A stretch of DNA of 64,000 nucleotides from Lentilactobacillus sunkii DSM 19904 (GCF_001435575.1 NZ_AZEA01000001.1:248001-312000); one strand, 5' to 3'. Positions 29,314 to 39,316 are shown, counted from the first letter of the stretch. The notes: generated by a model not told the origin, from the letters alone. Numbers and translations: made by a program.

Positions 29314-30702
29314 TCATTTTTCAGCCTGCTTTTCATCGTCTTTAACAATCGGGAAGTTGACCGTAAAGGTTGAACCAACACCCCGCTGGCTTTTAACATC
29401 AATTGTTCCACCAACTGCATCAACCATTTCTTTAACAATCGAGAGGCCCAATCCTGTGCCGCTAACTTTCTGCTTTGTCCGCGAATCGTCTGCCCGGTAA
29501 AATCGTTCAAACAATCTGGAAATATCTTTTTGGGCAATTCCAATTCCAGTATCAGAAACATGTAGCTGCCAAAAGCTGTCATTATCAGAGTATTCAATAT
29601 TAACTTCCCCGTTGGGACGATTATACTTAACGGCGTTACTGACCAAATTGCGCAAAATTCTTGTAAGCGTCGTTGTGTCAGCGATGACTTCAACATGTTC
29701 AGGAATTTTGTTATGAATTGTCACATTATTATTGGCGGTCATTGACTTATAAGATGCAAGTTCGGAATTGACGAAATCATGCAGTGGCAATGGCTTGTAA
29801 TCATAATTGGTGCCATTTTGAATGTGGGAAATCGTCAAAACATCCTGAACCAGAAAAGCCAGTTGATCACTTTGTTGGTCAATAATTTTCAAAAACTCCA
29901 CCAAGCTCTTCTTGTCATTCATGGCCCCGTCAAGAAGCGTTTTTGTGAAGCCGGAAATTGCAGTGATCGGCGTTTTTAACTCGTGACTTGCATTTCTCAA
30001 AAAGTCGATCTGCATTTGTTTGACGTTGATAATGTCTGAAATATCATACATAATCACCAAAATGTGAAAATCGTTATCCAACCGGTTAAAAAGAACACTG
30101 GTGTCCCATGTAACTGGTGATGCACCAACGCTCTGGACCTCTTCATGCTGAGATTTATGATTATTAAACACATTTTCAATTAAGGAAAGCAATTGGTAAT
30201 TCCGAACATCCTGAGTGTATGGATGAACCTGTGCAAGAATATCTCTACCAAGCATGACGGACATTTTATGGTTCGCAAAAATAACGTCATGCGTCGAATC
30301 AATTACCATGACACCGACTGGCAGACTGGAAAGAATTGTAATTAGTTCGACATTACTGTTACGGATGCTTTTCCCTTCATCTTGTTGGCGGCTTTGAAGT
30401 TCGTTTAACTGATCGGCAATTCCCTTTAAGGGGTTGCTGGGTTCAACGAATAGTGGGACTGCGGGATGATGAGCAACGATATTGGCAGTCATTACCTGCA
30501 GCTGTTTTAACAATTTATCATGATGGCGGTATTCAATGATCAGCCTGATTCCAGCAATCACGGCTGCAAACATAAGTAATAGGGCAAAGTCGTCCCAGCC
30601 AGATTCGCCGGTTGAAAAACCATAAAAAAGCACGGCCAATACGGCAATGCTTAAACTAACAACGATTAAAATTTGCTTATAGATATTACTCAGCGTCATC
30701 AT
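29314..30702 (-). CDS. phoR: Phosphate-regulon sensor histidine kinase
   Basis: Membrane histidine kinase, about 462 residues. Two N-terminal membrane segments (ILIVVSLSIAVLAVLFYGF and FALLLMFAAVIAGIRLII) have only a short loop between them, so there is no large sensor domain outside. A PAS-like domain follows (LPVGVMVIDSTHDVIFANH). The phosphoacceptor H-box is FLRNASHELKTPITAISGF, the N-box LVSNAVKYNRPNG, then DTGIGI and GTGLGLSIVKEMVD. The start is uncertain: ATGATG at 30702/30699 (MMTLSNIYK) lies inside the phoP end behind GGGG; an in-frame ATG at 30720 is possible. The neighbouring pst operon supports the PhoR assignment over WalK. Confidence 0.88.
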   Translation of the reverse strand: MMTLSNIYKQILIVVSLSIAVLAVLFYGFSTGESGWDDFALLLMFAAVIAGIRLIIEYRHHDKLLKQLQVMTANIVAHHPAVPLFVEPSNPLKGIADQLNELQSRQQDEGKSIRNSNVELITILSSLPVGVMVIDSTHDVIFANHKMSVMLGRDILAQVHPYTQDVRNYQLLSLIENVFNNHKSQHEEVQSVGASPVTWDTSVLFNRLDNDFHILVIMYDISDIINVKQMQIDFLRNASHELKTPITAISGFTKTLLDGAMNDKKSLVEFLKIIDQQSDQLAFLVQDVLTISHIQNGTNYDYKPLPLHDFVNSELASYKSMTANNNVTIHNKIPEHVEVIADTTTLTRILRNLVSNAVKYNRPNGEVNIEYSDNDSFWQLHVSDTGIGIAQKDISRLFERFYRADDSRTKQKVSGTGLGLSIVKEMVDAVGGTIDVKSQRGVGSTFTVNFPIVKDDEKQAEK

Positions 30703-31411
30703 CCCCAGTGGAGAATTCATAGCCAAAGCCTCGAACAGTTTTAAGATACTTCGGCTGTTTTGGATCTGGTTCTATTTTTTCACGTAGATGGGCAATTTGA
30801 ATGTCGACCATTCGACTTTGACCGGAATAGTCAAAGCCCCAAACTCCTTGCAGCAGCTGATCTCTGCTCAGAACCTGATTCTCATGGCTGACCAGGTACT
30901 GCATTAATTCAAATTCCTTTGGGGTGAGCTTCAGATTTTTGTTGTTCACAGTTACCCGATACTTTTTATGATCAATCGTAAAGGGACCGGTTGTTTCAAC
31001 ATTCCCAGATGGTTTAGGCTTTGTGTCGCCTTCTTTGGTGGCACTCTTTTCATATCTTCGGAGAACTGCGTTGATTCGAGCAATCACTTCTCGTGGACTA
31101 AATGGCTTTGGGATATAATCATCTGCCCCCATTTCGAGACCAAACACCTTATCAAACTCTGTGTCCTTAGCCGTTAACAGAATAACCGGGGTATCGTTTC
31201 TGTCCATTCGCAATTGCTTAAGAACTTGTTCACCACTCATTTGCGGCAGCATTAAATCCAACAGGACAATGTCAAATTGGCCATTTTCAGCCATTGAGAG
31301 GGCGTCAACACCATTGGTGGCACTTTGCACCTCAAAATTTGCCTGTTTTAAATTATATTCCAATAGCGTCACAATTGCTGGTTCATCATCAACTACAAGC
31401 ACTTTTTTCAC
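30686..31411 (-). CDS. phoP: Phosphate-regulon response regulator
   Basis: A 241-residue OmpR-family regulator. The receiver domain shows VVDDEPA, the phosphoacceptor aspartate in DIVLLDLMLPQ, and KPFSPREVIARI. The C-terminal winged helix ends with RMVDIQIAHLREKIE and VRGFGYEF. The start is GTG at 31411 (MKKVLVVDDEP), with AGGAGG 6 nt upstream. It overlaps phoR and lies 10 nt after the MinJ-like gene, so all three may be co-transcribed. Expected to bind the TTTACA repeats before pstS. Confidence 0.92.
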   Translation of the reverse strand: MKKVLVVDDEPAIVTLLEYNLKQANFEVQSATNGVDALSMAENGQFDIVLLDLMLPQMSGEQVLKQLRMDRNDTPVILLTAKDTEFDKVFGLEMGADDYIPKPFSPREVIARINAVLRRYEKSATKEGDTKPKPSGNVETTGPFTIDHKKYRVTVNNKNLKLTPKEFELMQYLVSHENQVLSRDQLLQGVWGFDYSGQSRMVDIQIAHLREKIEPDPKQPKYLKTVRGFGYEFSTGDDDAE

Positions 31412-31421
31412 GGTGATCCTC

Positions 31422-32582
31422 CTAATTACTAAACTCAGTATATGTCTTAACACCAATCTCGTGAGGCGAATTCTTGAAGATTGCCGATTCAGTTATTTTC
31501 AACTGATCATTTCGATCACGAACTTTGAAGCGGCAGTATGTCGAATTGGTACTGAGTGCCCGATAAAACTCATCTTCGTTGGTAATTTTAATTCCGTTAA
31601 CTTCAAAAATAACATCCCCAACTTTAAGATCCATCTTAGCTGCTGGCGTTTCTGGCTGAATGCCAATCACTCTGACCCCATCCATCACTTCACTATACTC
31701 AAAGTTCTGCTTGCTATCATTGTGCTTGGCCATTGCGAGAGCAAGATAATACCCAAGCAGTAAAATGATAATCGCCGGCAAAATGATTTTTGGAACAAAG
31801 TAGCCGATAACCGAAAAACCAACACCAACCGCGACAATGACATACAAGGACTTGCTTAACGCCTTGAACAGTTCTCGGGGAATGCTTCTCTTAACGGTAA
31901 ATTTCATCCCGATCAGAATTGGAACCAACAACAACGCATATGAATGGTTATTAATCTGGAATAATGGCATAAACGGAAAGCTGGTGTGGATCCAATTTCC
32001 GGGAATAAAGAGTAAAAACGGGAAGATCGAAATTTCGTTAAACTTGTAAACTGCCGTCTTGTTATTCCTTTGGTTACGAACTAAAGTTGGTGAATCAAAC
32101 CGACCACCATTAACATTCACGTAAACAGCGGTTGCAAGTGTAATGGCCACGAACACGATCAGTATGTTAATCGGTGCGACTGATGTTTGATTGATCCCAA
32201 TTTGTTTAAACCAATTAACAATAGGATGAAGTTGAGAAATATTGGGTAGCACCAGCGTGATGATACTGGCTGCCCCAGCAATCGTAATAGGCAGTAACCA
32301 CCAGGGAAGCAGCAACAAGCCAACTGCCATCAATCCCTCATATATGATGAGCCATTCGAGGGAAATGCTTAAGAAGCCACCTAGAATAATGGACGCCAAA
32401 ACACCAAAAATCAATCCCATCCGAACAAAATGACGGCCCTCATAAAAATCGTCATAAATAGCAGAATTGAATATTGCCCGTTCCTTTTTTAGTCGGTTTG
32501 TGTGGATCATGTAAACCCGGATAACCCCAATCCACAAAGCGGGTTGTAATACAAAGAAACCAAACGCTATTAAAAATTTCAT
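31422..32582 (-). CDS. Multi-spanning membrane protein with C-terminal PDZ domain, MinJ-like
   Basis: A 386-residue protein with about seven or eight hydrophobic segments in residues 1-290. A cytoplasmic or surface PDZ domain covers roughly 295-386 (VRVIGIQPETPAAKMDLKVGD, then IFEVNGIKITNEDEFYRAL). This architecture matches MinJ/YvjD of Bacillus, which links DivIVA to MinD at the septum and pole. The neighbourhood (prfB-secA upstream, as around the Bacillus minJ region) fits. No protease motif is visible. A role in division-site selection is inference. Confidence 0.7.
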   Translation of the reverse strand: MKFLIAFGFFVLQPALWIGVIRVYMIHTNRLKKERAIFNSAIYDDFYEGRHFVRMGLIFGVLASIILGGFLSISLEWLIIYEGLMAVGLLLLPWWLLPITIAGAASIITLVLPNISQLHPIVNWFKQIGINQTSVAPINILIVFVAITLATAVYVNVNGGRFDSPTLVRNQRNNKTAVYKFNEISIFPFLLFIPGNWIHTSFPFMPLFQINNHSYALLLVPILIGMKFTVKRSIPRELFKALSKSLYVIVAVGVGFSVIGYFVPKIILPAIIILLLGYYLALAMAKHNDSKQNFEYSEVMDGVRVIGIQPETPAAKMDLKVGDVIFEVNGIKITNEDEFYRALSTNSTYCRFKVRDRNDQLKITESAIFKNSPHEIGVKTYTEFSN

Positions 32583-32684
32583 TATGTCTCGTCCTCACCA
32601 ATAATTATAAAGCTAGTATATCATTTATTGCCTGTCGATTTAAATTAGTTTCTAATCAACAAAGTGTTAAACAATCAGATTATG

Positions 32685-32725
32685 TAAAAAGGCTGGGGTC
32701 AAATTATCATTTTGATCGCCAGCCT
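32685..32725 (-). terminator. Terminator after prfB
   Basis: Minus strand AGGCTGG ... TCAAA ... TTTGA ... CCAGCCT followed by TTTTTA. Confidence 0.85.
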
Positions 32726-32768
32726 ACATATTTTTTCGATTGAAATGAGAAATTTGTCAAAAACCGGT

Positions 32769-33891
32769 TTATTCCGGATTTTTTTGACTCAACTGCCACT
32801 GAAGATAAGCGTTGATGAACGGATCCAGGTCCCCATCCATCACACCACTGACGTTAGCCGTCTCATAGTTGGTACGATGATCTTTGACCATGGAATATGG
32901 GTGAAAGACATATGAGCGGATTTGCGATCCCCAGCCGATGTCTTTTTGTTCGCCTTCAATTTTCGCTTTTTCCTCGGCCTTTTTTTCTTCTTCACGTTCA
33001 TACAATTTGGATTTCAACATGTTCATGGCCGTCTGACGGTTTTGCAGCTGGGAACGCTGTGCCTGACTTGCCACCACAATTCCAGTTGGAATATGCGTAA
33101 TTCGAACTGCTGATGATGTTTTGTTAACATGCTGACCACCGGCTCCGCTTGAACGGTATACATCGACCTTCAAATCATCCGGGTTGATATCGATCGATAC
33201 ATCATCATTCAATTCTGGCATCACATCAACTGATGCAAACGATGTGTGACGACGACCGGCCGAGTCAAATGGTGATAGTCTGACCAGACGATGAATCCCC
33301 TTTTCTGAACGTAGATAGCCATATGCGTTTTCACCGCTGATCAATATCGAAACACTGTTAAGACCGGCAACGTCACCGACTTGGTAGTCCAGTGTCTGAA
33401 CGGTAAATCCATGTGCCTCTGCCCACCGTGTATACATCCTTAATAACATGGAGCCCCAATCCTGAGCTTCGGTTCCACCGGCACCCGGATGGATTTCAAG
33501 AATGGCATTGTTCCGGTCGTACTTACCGTTCAACAGCAAAGTCAGCTGATAGCGATCCAGTTGTGCTTTCAACTTCTTTTCGTCAGCTTCAAACTCTTCT
33601 TCCATTCCAGAGTGGGAATCTTCACTGATCAATTCAAGCGTGACTTTCAAATTATCCAATTGATTTTTTAAAGAGACAAAACTGTCACGCTTTGTTTTCA
33701 ATTGATTCGTTTGATCAATCAACTTTTGAGCTGATTCCTGATCATCCCAAAAGCCTGGTTCAGCCATCTTTGACTCGTTAATTGCGATGCTTTCACTCAA
33801 CGCATCGAAGTCAAAGTGACCTCCTAAAGCCATCGATGGCTTTTTGCATTTCAGCGATTTGTTTTTTTGACTCACTTATTTCAAATGTCAT
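32769..33891 (-). CDS. prfB: Peptide chain release factor 2 (programmed +1 frameshift)
   Basis: Release factor for UGA and UAA codons. Translation starts at ATG 33891 (MTFEISESKKQ), 26 codons before an in-frame UGA at 33813-33811. The main frame continues at +1 (DFDALSESIAIN), giving 373 residues. The codon-recognition motif SPF is in LVRLSPFDSAGRRHTSF and the hydrolysis motif GGQ in SGAGGQHVNKTSSAV. AGGGAG lies before the ATG. A longer ATG-initiated frame at 33875 in the +1 phase is not the true start. It follows secA after a 78-nt gap with a strong hairpin. Confidence 0.96.
33811..33825 (-). other. Autoregulatory +1 frameshift site in prfB
   Basis: Minus strand AGGAGG-TCA-CTT-TGA-C: an internal Shine-Dalgarno (33825-33820), slippery CUU (33816-33814) and UGA stop (33813-33811). 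This is the classic RF2 site: low RF2 lets the ribosome slip to read GAC. Confidence 0.96.
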
Positions 33892-33923
33892 ATTATTCTC
33901 CCTAATTTTTGTTCGGATTCAAA

Positions 33924-33959
33924 GAAAGAATCCAAACAATGAGATTGCCGGATTCTTTC
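33924..33959 (-). terminator. Stem-loop between secA and prfB
   Basis: Minus strand GAAAGAATCC and GGATTCTTTC pair perfectly (10 bp) around a 16-nt loop. Only three T follow, so it may be a weak terminator or an mRNA 3'-end stabiliser; some read-through into prfB is likely. Confidence 0.5.
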
Positions 33960-33969
33960 AAATGATCTA

Positions 33970-36333
33970 TTAACGTTGCATATTTTGACGAATTTCAGCC
34001 TTCATGAACAGACGGGTAGCATCATATTCAATATCAGCAATCATTTCTTCAAACATCTTGTAACCCTCTCGTTGGTATTCAACAAGTGGGTTTTGTTGAC
34101 CATAGCCACGAAGACCGATTGATTGACGCAATTGATCCATGATATCAATGTGGTCTGTCCAATGAGAATCAACAACTCGTAAAATAACAACCTTCTCAAA
34201 TTCAAGCATTTGAGATTGATCATAAAGTTGTTCTTGCTTTTCTTTATATTCTTTATTAGCCAGGTCCATCAACATCTTCTTGATTTCATCAGCTGATTTG
34301 CCTTGGAAGTCTTCCAAAGAAATTTGATCTGGACTAACCATTGCACTAATCGCAAAGTCCAAAATGGTCTGGAGATCCCAGTCTTCTTTTTCTCCCTGAG
34401 TATGCAAATCGACAATTCGGTTAATGGTCCGTTCTATCATCGGTAGGATAACCCACTTCAAGTCTTTTTGCTCATCGATGACTTCACGACGTTCACCGTA
34501 AATAACTTCACGCTGTTGTCTCATAACATCATCATATTGCAAAACGTTCTTCCGTGAATCGTAGTTGTTACCTTCAACCCGCTTTTGAGCAGATTCAACT
34601 TGCTTGGTGATCATTCTTGAACGAATAACGGCATCTTCACCTTCAACATTCAAATGCTCCAAGAAGTTTTTGATCTTTTCTGAACCGAAACGACGCATTA
34701 AATCATCTTCAAGTGACAAGTAGAATTGTGACAAACCAGGATCACCCTGACGACCTGAACGGCCACGAAGCTGATTATCAATACGGCGTGATTCATGTCG
34801 TTCAGTACCAATAACGGCCAAACCGCCAAGTTCAACCACACCGGGTCCTAATTTAATATCAGTACCACGACCGGCCATGTTGGTAGCGATGGTAACGGCA
34901 CCACGTTGACCGGCGTTGGCAACAATTTCAGCTTCCTTCGCATGGTTCTTGGCGTTCAAAACAACGTGAGGAATCTTTTCTTCATCAAGTCGTTGAGACA
35001 GATATTCTGATGTTTCAACCGCCACAGTACCAACCAGCATTGGCTGACCTTTTGTATGAAGTTCCTTGATTTTATTGATAACCGCTTCAAATTTTGATTC
35101 AAGAGTTGGGTACAAAATATCAGGATGGTCAACACGAACAACCGGCTTGTTGGTTGGAACAGAAATAACTTCCATGTTATAGATCTCACGGAATTCTTCT
35201 GCTTCAGTCTTGGCAGTACCAGTCATACCGGCTAACTTTTTATACATCCGGAAGAGGTTTTGGTAAGTGATGGTTGCCATTGTCTTACTTTCCTCATTAA
35301 TGGTAACCCCTTCTTTTGCTTCAAGGGCTTGGTGCAGACCATCAGAGAATCGGCGACCTTCCATGATCCGACCGGTAAATGAATCAACAATTTTGACTTC
35401 GTCGTCTTGGACCACGTAATCCTTATCGCGAAGCATGATAAAGTTGGCACGCAAAGCCTGGTCCAAATGGTGGGTCAAGGCAGTGTTGTCAGTGTCATAC
35501 AGGTTCTTCAAGTTGAAATACTTTTCAGCTTTTTCGATCCCTTGATCGGTTAATGAAACGGTCTTGGTTTCCAAATCAAGCTTGAAATCATCAGTCTCAT
35601 GCAAAGTCTTCGCGAATCTATCAGTTCTTTGATAAAGATCAGAGGTTCCGCTTGATTGACCTGAAATGATCAATGGGGTACGGGCCTCATCAATCAAAAT
35701 GGAGTCAACTTCATCGACAATCGCAAAGTTCAGCGGACGCTGAACCATTTGTTCCTTATAAGCAACCATGTTGTCACGCAGGTAATCGAAACCGATTTCT
35801 CCGTTGGTTGAATAGGTAATGTCAGCAGCGTATGCTTCACGCTTCTCATCGGCATCCTTTTCAGTTGTGTTGACACCAACAGATAAGCCAAGCCAGTTGT
35901 ACAACTCGCCCATTTCAGTGGCATCACGTTGAGAAAGGTATTCGTTAACTGTAACAACGTGAACCCCTTCTCCTGCAAGTGCATTTAAATAAACTGGCAT
36001 AGTGGCAGTCAAAGTCTTACCTTCACCAGTCTTCATTTCTGCAATATTTCCTTCATGAAGAACAATTCCACCCATGATTTGGACGTGGAATGGATACAAT
36101 CCCAAGACTCGCTTGGCCCCTTCTCGGGCAACGGCAAATGCTTCCGGAAGCAGATCATCGAGTGTTTCGCCTTTTTGGTAACGTTCCTTTAATGCCGGTG
36201 TCTTGGCTTGTAATTCTTCATCACTGAGTTGACGATACTCTTCAGCATACGAACCAACTTTGTCAGCAATTTTACTGAGTCGTTTTTGTTCGCGTGTATC
36301 ACTTTCAACCCATGTTCTTAAAATATTAGCCAT
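33970..36333 (-). CDS. secA: Preprotein translocase ATPase SecA
   Basis: Motor of the Sec export pathway. The 787-residue product has Walker [12 protein letters not shown] near residue 105, Walker [18 protein letters not shown] near 205, [24 protein letters not shown] and the preprotein crosslinking and scaffold regions. It ends at [10 protein letters not shown], without the cysteine-rich zinc tail found in many SecA proteins; this shorter form is usual for Lactobacillaceae. It has its own promoter. The Sec system would export the signal-peptide protein at the left edge. Confidence 0.97.
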   Translation of the reverse strand: MANILRTWVESDTREQKRLSKIADKVGSYAEEYRQLSDEELQAKTPALKERYQKGETLDDLLPEAFAVAREGAKRVLGLYPFHVQIMGGIVLHEGNIAEMKTGEGKTLTATMPVYLNALAGEGVHVVTVNEYLSQRDATEMGELYNWLGLSVGVNTTEKDADEKREAYAADITYSTNGEIGFDYLRDNMVAYKEQMVQRPLNFAIVDEVDSILIDEARTPLIISGQSSGTSDLYQRTDRFAKTLHETDDFKLDLETKTVSLTDQGIEKAEKYFNLKNLYDTDNTALTHHLDQALRANFIMLRDKDYVVQDDEVKIVDSFTGRIMEGRRFSDGLHQALEAKEGVTINEESKTMATITYQNLFRMYKKLAGMTGTAKTEAEEFREIYNMEVISVPTNKPVVRVDHPDILYPTLESKFEAVINKIKELHTKGQPMLVGTVAVETSEYLSQRLDEEKIPHVVLNAKNHAKEAEIVANAGQRGAVTIATNMAGRGTDIKLGPGVVELGGLAVIGTERHESRRIDNQLRGRSGRQGDPGLSQFYLSLEDDLMRRFGSEKIKNFLEHLNVEGEDAVIRSRMITKQVESAQKRVEGNNYDSRKNVLQYDDVMRQQREVIYGERREVIDEQKDLKWVILPMIERTINRIVDLHTQGEKEDWDLQTILDFAISAMVSPDQISLEDFQGKSADEIKKMLMDLANKEYKEKQEQLYDQSQMLEFEKVVILRVVDSHWTDHIDIMDQLRQSIGLRGYGQQNPLVEYQREGYKMFEEMIADIEYDATRLFMKAEIRQNMQR

Positions 36334-36403
36334 TAGTAAATTCCCTTCTAAATTAAAATACTGTTCAAATTTTTCATAGTATTTGTGGACTGCATACTTA
36401 TTT

Positions 36404-36432
36404 AGTGTAACATTTTAGGCCGCTTATGAAAA
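36404..36432 (-). promoter_or_regulatory. Promoter of secA
   Basis: Minus strand TTTTCA (36432-36427), 17 nt, TACACT (36409-36404). Confidence 0.5.
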
Positions 36433-36535
36433 CACAAAAAACAATGCATCAGCGGCATTTAACCATGATAATACATTTTGAACAGATATGAAAGGTTAAC
36501 GGACCAAAAATACGCAAATTTATTCGTTTTGGGAA

Positions 36536-36579
36536 TAAAAAAGTTGGGAACGAATTAATGACTCATTCATCCCCAACTT
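36536..36579 (-). terminator. Terminator after hpf
   Basis: Minus strand AAGTTGGGGATGAA ... TTCGTTCCCAACTT followed by TTTTTAT. Confidence 0.85.
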
Positions 36580-36621
36580 CAACGCGTGACATGATGAAAT
36601 GCCCGCTAATTATTGTAAATA

Positions 36622-37182
36622 TTATTCTTCGCCGGTTTCGATCAGACCATAACGGCCGTCATTACGACGGTAAACAATGTTGATCCCTGAAGTTTCTGCA
36701 TCTTCATAGATGAAGAAATCATGGCCCAGCATGTCCATTTGAAGAATGGCTTCCTCATTGTCCATTGGTTTCAAAGCTAATTGCTTTGTCCGAACAACTT
36801 GGAACTTGGATTCATCATCGGAATCCGAACTGCTGGTATCGGCAGCTGGTGCAAACTCAAGGTTCTTGAACCCTTTTTCACGAGATTTACGGTTAACCTT
36901 GGTCTTGTACTTACGAATTTGACGCTCGAGTTTATCTGTTACCAAATCAACGCTGGCATACAAATCGTTAGACATTTCTTCGGCTCTCAAAGTTAAGTAT
37001 GGTAAAGGAATGGTTACCTCAACTTTTGCTTGCTTATCTGGATAAACCTTCAAATTGACATGAGCTGTATTTTTCATGTCCTTTTCAAAGTACTTCTCCA
37101 GTTTACTGATCCGCTTTTCAACATAATCACGAATCGCCTGGGTTACCTCAATGTTTTCACCACGAATGTTAAAAATTAGCAT
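36622..37182 (-). CDS. hpf: Ribosome hibernation-promoting factor, long form
   Basis: A 186-residue long-type HPF. Residues 1-100 form the S30AE domain (MLIFNIRGENIEVTQAIRDY, then EVTIPLPYLTLRAEE). After a Ser/Asp-rich linker (SSSDSDDESKF) the C-terminal dimerisation domain follows (KPMDNEEAILQMDMLGHDFFIYED to the end). The long form makes inactive 100S ribosome dimers by itself in stationary phase. The start at 37182 has GGGAGA 8 nt upstream. It has a strong promoter and a structured leader. Confidence 0.96.
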   Translation of the reverse strand: MLIFNIRGENIEVTQAIRDYVEKRISKLEKYFEKDMKNTAHVNLKVYPDKQAKVEVTIPLPYLTLRAEEMSNDLYASVDLVTDKLERQIRKYKTKVNRKSREKGFKNLEFAPAADTSSSDSDDESKFQVVRTKQLALKPMDNEEAILQMDMLGHDFFIYEDAETSGINIVYRRNDGRYGLIETGEE

Positions 37183-37199
37183 AGCGTTCTCTCCCTTCA

Positions 37200-37242
37200 C
37201 CATTAAAGGCTTAATGGTCCATTAATGAAATCACTTTCATTA
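37200..37242 (-). promoter_or_regulatory. Two stem-loops in the hpf leader
   Basis: On the minus strand TAATGAAA-GTGA-TTTCATTA (37242-37223) is a perfect 8-bp hairpin. CCATTAA-GCCT-TTAATGG (37217-37200) is a perfect 7-bp hairpin ending 5 nt before the ribosome binding site. Both lie within the transcribed leader. Confidence 0.6.
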
Positions 37243-37256
37243 CTGGCTACAACTTT

Positions 37257-37285
37257 AGTATAATTGAAAGTTTGCATTTTAACAA
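37257..37285 (-). promoter_or_regulatory. Promoter of hpf
   Basis: Minus strand TTGTTA (37285-37280), 17 nt, TATACT (37262-37257). Confidence 0.75.
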
Positions 37286-37304
37286 TCATTGGGTCTGGAT
37301 TTCT

Positions 37305-37997
37305 TTAACGAGCTAAGGTTAACCCCCTGACGGAAGTAGCACCGTACTGGTATAACAGGTTAGCCGCATGCCTTATGGTTGTACCGGTTGTGTAAACATC
37401 GTCAACTAATAAAATTGCCTTATTCTTGATTAAAAATTTTTTTGATTGAATCATTTCAAACGGTTGAATAAGCTCCAACCTGTCCCGTCGATTCTTTGCA
37501 GATTGAGGGACAGTTTTTCTTTTTAGCTTGACTTTGAGAACCTCTGAAAATCTCACATATTCTAACAGCCCCGTCACCTGGTTGAATCCGCGATTAGCCA
37601 TCGTGTCCATGCTGACAGGGATTGGCACAATGACGGCATTGGTTTTGTGGAGCCGATCACGGACTCCTTGTGAAAAAACTTTACGCAAACGATAATCGCC
37701 GTTAAATTTATACTGTTTCATGTAATCCTTCATGAACGAATTATATTCAAACAGCGCGGTGTTCATAAACCGCATTGAATCAGGGCCCTCCCACCTGAGA
37801 CAGTCATTGCAGTGGCTAGGCATCCCTGCCGTTTGCCTTCTCCCACATCCATCACAGGTTGGCAAGGTGGATAAATCTGAAAATTGGGAGTTGCAGTCAC
37901 TGCAGACGCTTGGGTTTGGGAGCGGAGTCAAGCGCACAATATCGGTTAACGACATTTCGTCCCTGATCGGTGAACTGCACAAAAGACATGTTTTCAT
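37305..37997 (-). CDS. comFC: ComF family protein (ComFC), competence phosphoribosyltransferase-like
   Basis: A 230-residue protein with two N-terminal zinc ribbons (CLLC..CSDC and CDGC..CNDC) and a C-terminal phosphoribosyltransferase-like domain with the signature AILLVDDVYTTGTTIRHAA. Needed for DNA uptake in transformable Gram-positives; the biochemical role is unsettled. The start at 37997 (MKTCLLCSSP) overlaps the comFA stop by 4 nt. comFA and comFC are intact here, which hints at, but does not prove, natural competence. Confidence 0.92.
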   Translation of the reverse strand: MKTCLLCSSPIRDEMSLTDIVRLTPLPNPSVCSDCNSQFSDLSTLPTCDGCGRRQTAGMPSHCNDCLRWEGPDSMRFMNTALFEYNSFMKDYMKQYKFNGDYRLRKVFSQGVRDRLHKTNAVIVPIPVSMDTMANRGFNQVTGLLEYVRFSEVLKVKLKRKTVPQSAKNRRDRLELIQPFEMIQSKKFLIKNKAILLVDDVYTTGTTIRHAANLLYQYGATSVRGLTLAR

Positions 37998-39316
37998 AGA
38001 CTGGCCGCCTTTCGATTCATCATTTTTATCTGGCGATCGCATGATTTGATATTACTGGTTTTTGCCTCACAATAAAAAATAACCTGACCAGTTGGACGGT
38101 CAGCGTTTCGTCCAACCCGTCCGGCAATTTGAACCAATGCTGCCGCTGAAAATATTTCGTCATCAGCCTTCAAAACCAATACATCAATTCCAGGAAAGGT
38201 GACCCCCCTTTCCAAAATTGTTGTGGTAATCAAAAAATCAAGCCTTCGATTTCGCATAAGGGCAACTTTTTCAATTCGCTTTGGGTCAGCTGAATAAACA
38301 GTTTCAAAACTCGCAGCAACCTCTGCATGAGTGATTGCATCGGCAACCCGTTGCAAGTCTTTGATGTGGGGAACAAATAATAAGAATCGCTGCTGCCCGT
38401 TAACCAACTGATTGATCATCTTGAGAACCTGTTTAGGCAGACTGCCATCTTTGGTAATCTGTTCTAAGTGGCGAATCCGACAAACGCTGATTTCGGGTAA
38501 AAAATGGCCGTGATATCTAATAGGCAAATAGCTCACCGACAGATGTTTTCGTGAAATTGCGCGAAATAGACTTTTATCAGGCGTTGCCGTGAGATACAGC
38601 ATGGCACTGTCTGGCTTGACGGCATTCTTAACAGCAAAGTGAAGCATCGGATTGCCGGAATAAGGGAAAACATCCACCTCGTCGATAATCAAAACATCGA
38701 ATGCATGGTAGAATCGGAGAAGCTGGTGAGTGGTACAAATGGTAATTTGGCTGTATTTATAGGGTTGTTCACTTTTACCATGGAGCAGCACAATCGAGAC
38801 CTTGTCAAAGGCCGCTTGAACCCTTGGAAACAGCTCAATACAAACATCGACTCTGGGCGATGCTATGCCCACCCTTAGACCCCTGGCAACTGCCCAGGCA
38901 ATGCCTTTAAAGAGCATTTCTGTTTTACCTGCCCCGGTCACAGCCCATAACAAGTGGCGCTGCTGCTTCTGAAAAACTTGAATAACGTCATTCGCACATT
39001 GTTCTTGGAGCTTGGTTAATTGTCCATTCCAAGACAACGGCTGTTCGATTGGTCTAAAGTGATTCGGCTCCTCAATAAACGCCAATTGCGTCAAGGTATC
39101 AATCCGTCCCATTTGAATGCAAACGTAACAGTAATATTGATTGCGCGGTAAATAAGCCAGTGACCGGTTTAATCTTGACCCGCAGCGGGCACAAGACAGC
39201 CCTTGCTCCGTGTTGATGGCATCACGCATCTTCACTTCCGAAACGGCTGCCAATTCTGGTGTAAGATCCCGGGCGGGCATTTGGCGGCCGTACAACTCTG
39301 ATATATCATTAATCAT
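37994..39316 (-). CDS. comFA: ComFA family DNA translocase/helicase
   Basis: A 440-residue DEAD-type ATPase that helps pull single-stranded DNA into the cell during transformation. Two CxxC pairs lie near the N-terminus (SCARCGSRL and YCYVCIQMG), a zinc-binding site. Walker A is TGAGKTEML, Walker B is VLIIDEVDVFPY, then LTATPDK, and motif VI lies in VQIAGRVGRNADRPTG. GAGGTGA precedes the ATG. It is divergent from yigZ with only 47 nt between, leaving little room for two promoters. Confidence 0.94.
   Translation of the reverse strand: MINDISELYGRQMPARDLTPELAAVSEVKMRDAINTEQGLSCARCGSRLNRSLAYLPRNQYYCYVCIQMGRIDTLTQLAFIEEPNHFRPIEQPLSWNGQLTKLQEQCANDVIQVFQKQQRHLLWAVTGAGKTEMLFKGIAWAVARGLRVGIASPRVDVCIELFPRVQAAFDKVSIVLLHGKSEQPYKYSQITICTTHQLLRFYHAFDVLIIDEVDVFPYSGNPMLHFAVKNAVKPDSAMLYLTATPDKSLFRAISRKHLSVSYLPIRYHGHFLPEISVCRIRHLEQITKDGSLPKQVLKMINQLVNGQQRFLLFVPHIKDLQRVADAITHAEVAASFETVYSADPKRIEKVALMRNRRLDFLITTTILERGVTFPGIDVLVLKADDEIFSAAALVQIAGRVGRNADRPTGQVIFYCEAKTSNIKSCDRQIKMMNRKAASL

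Noticed and set aside
33810-33875. prfB starting at the ATG at 33875 (MSQKNKSLKCKK).
   Set aside because: That frame is the +1 phase of the RF2 frameshift region; the real start is ATG 33891 with an AGGGAG site.
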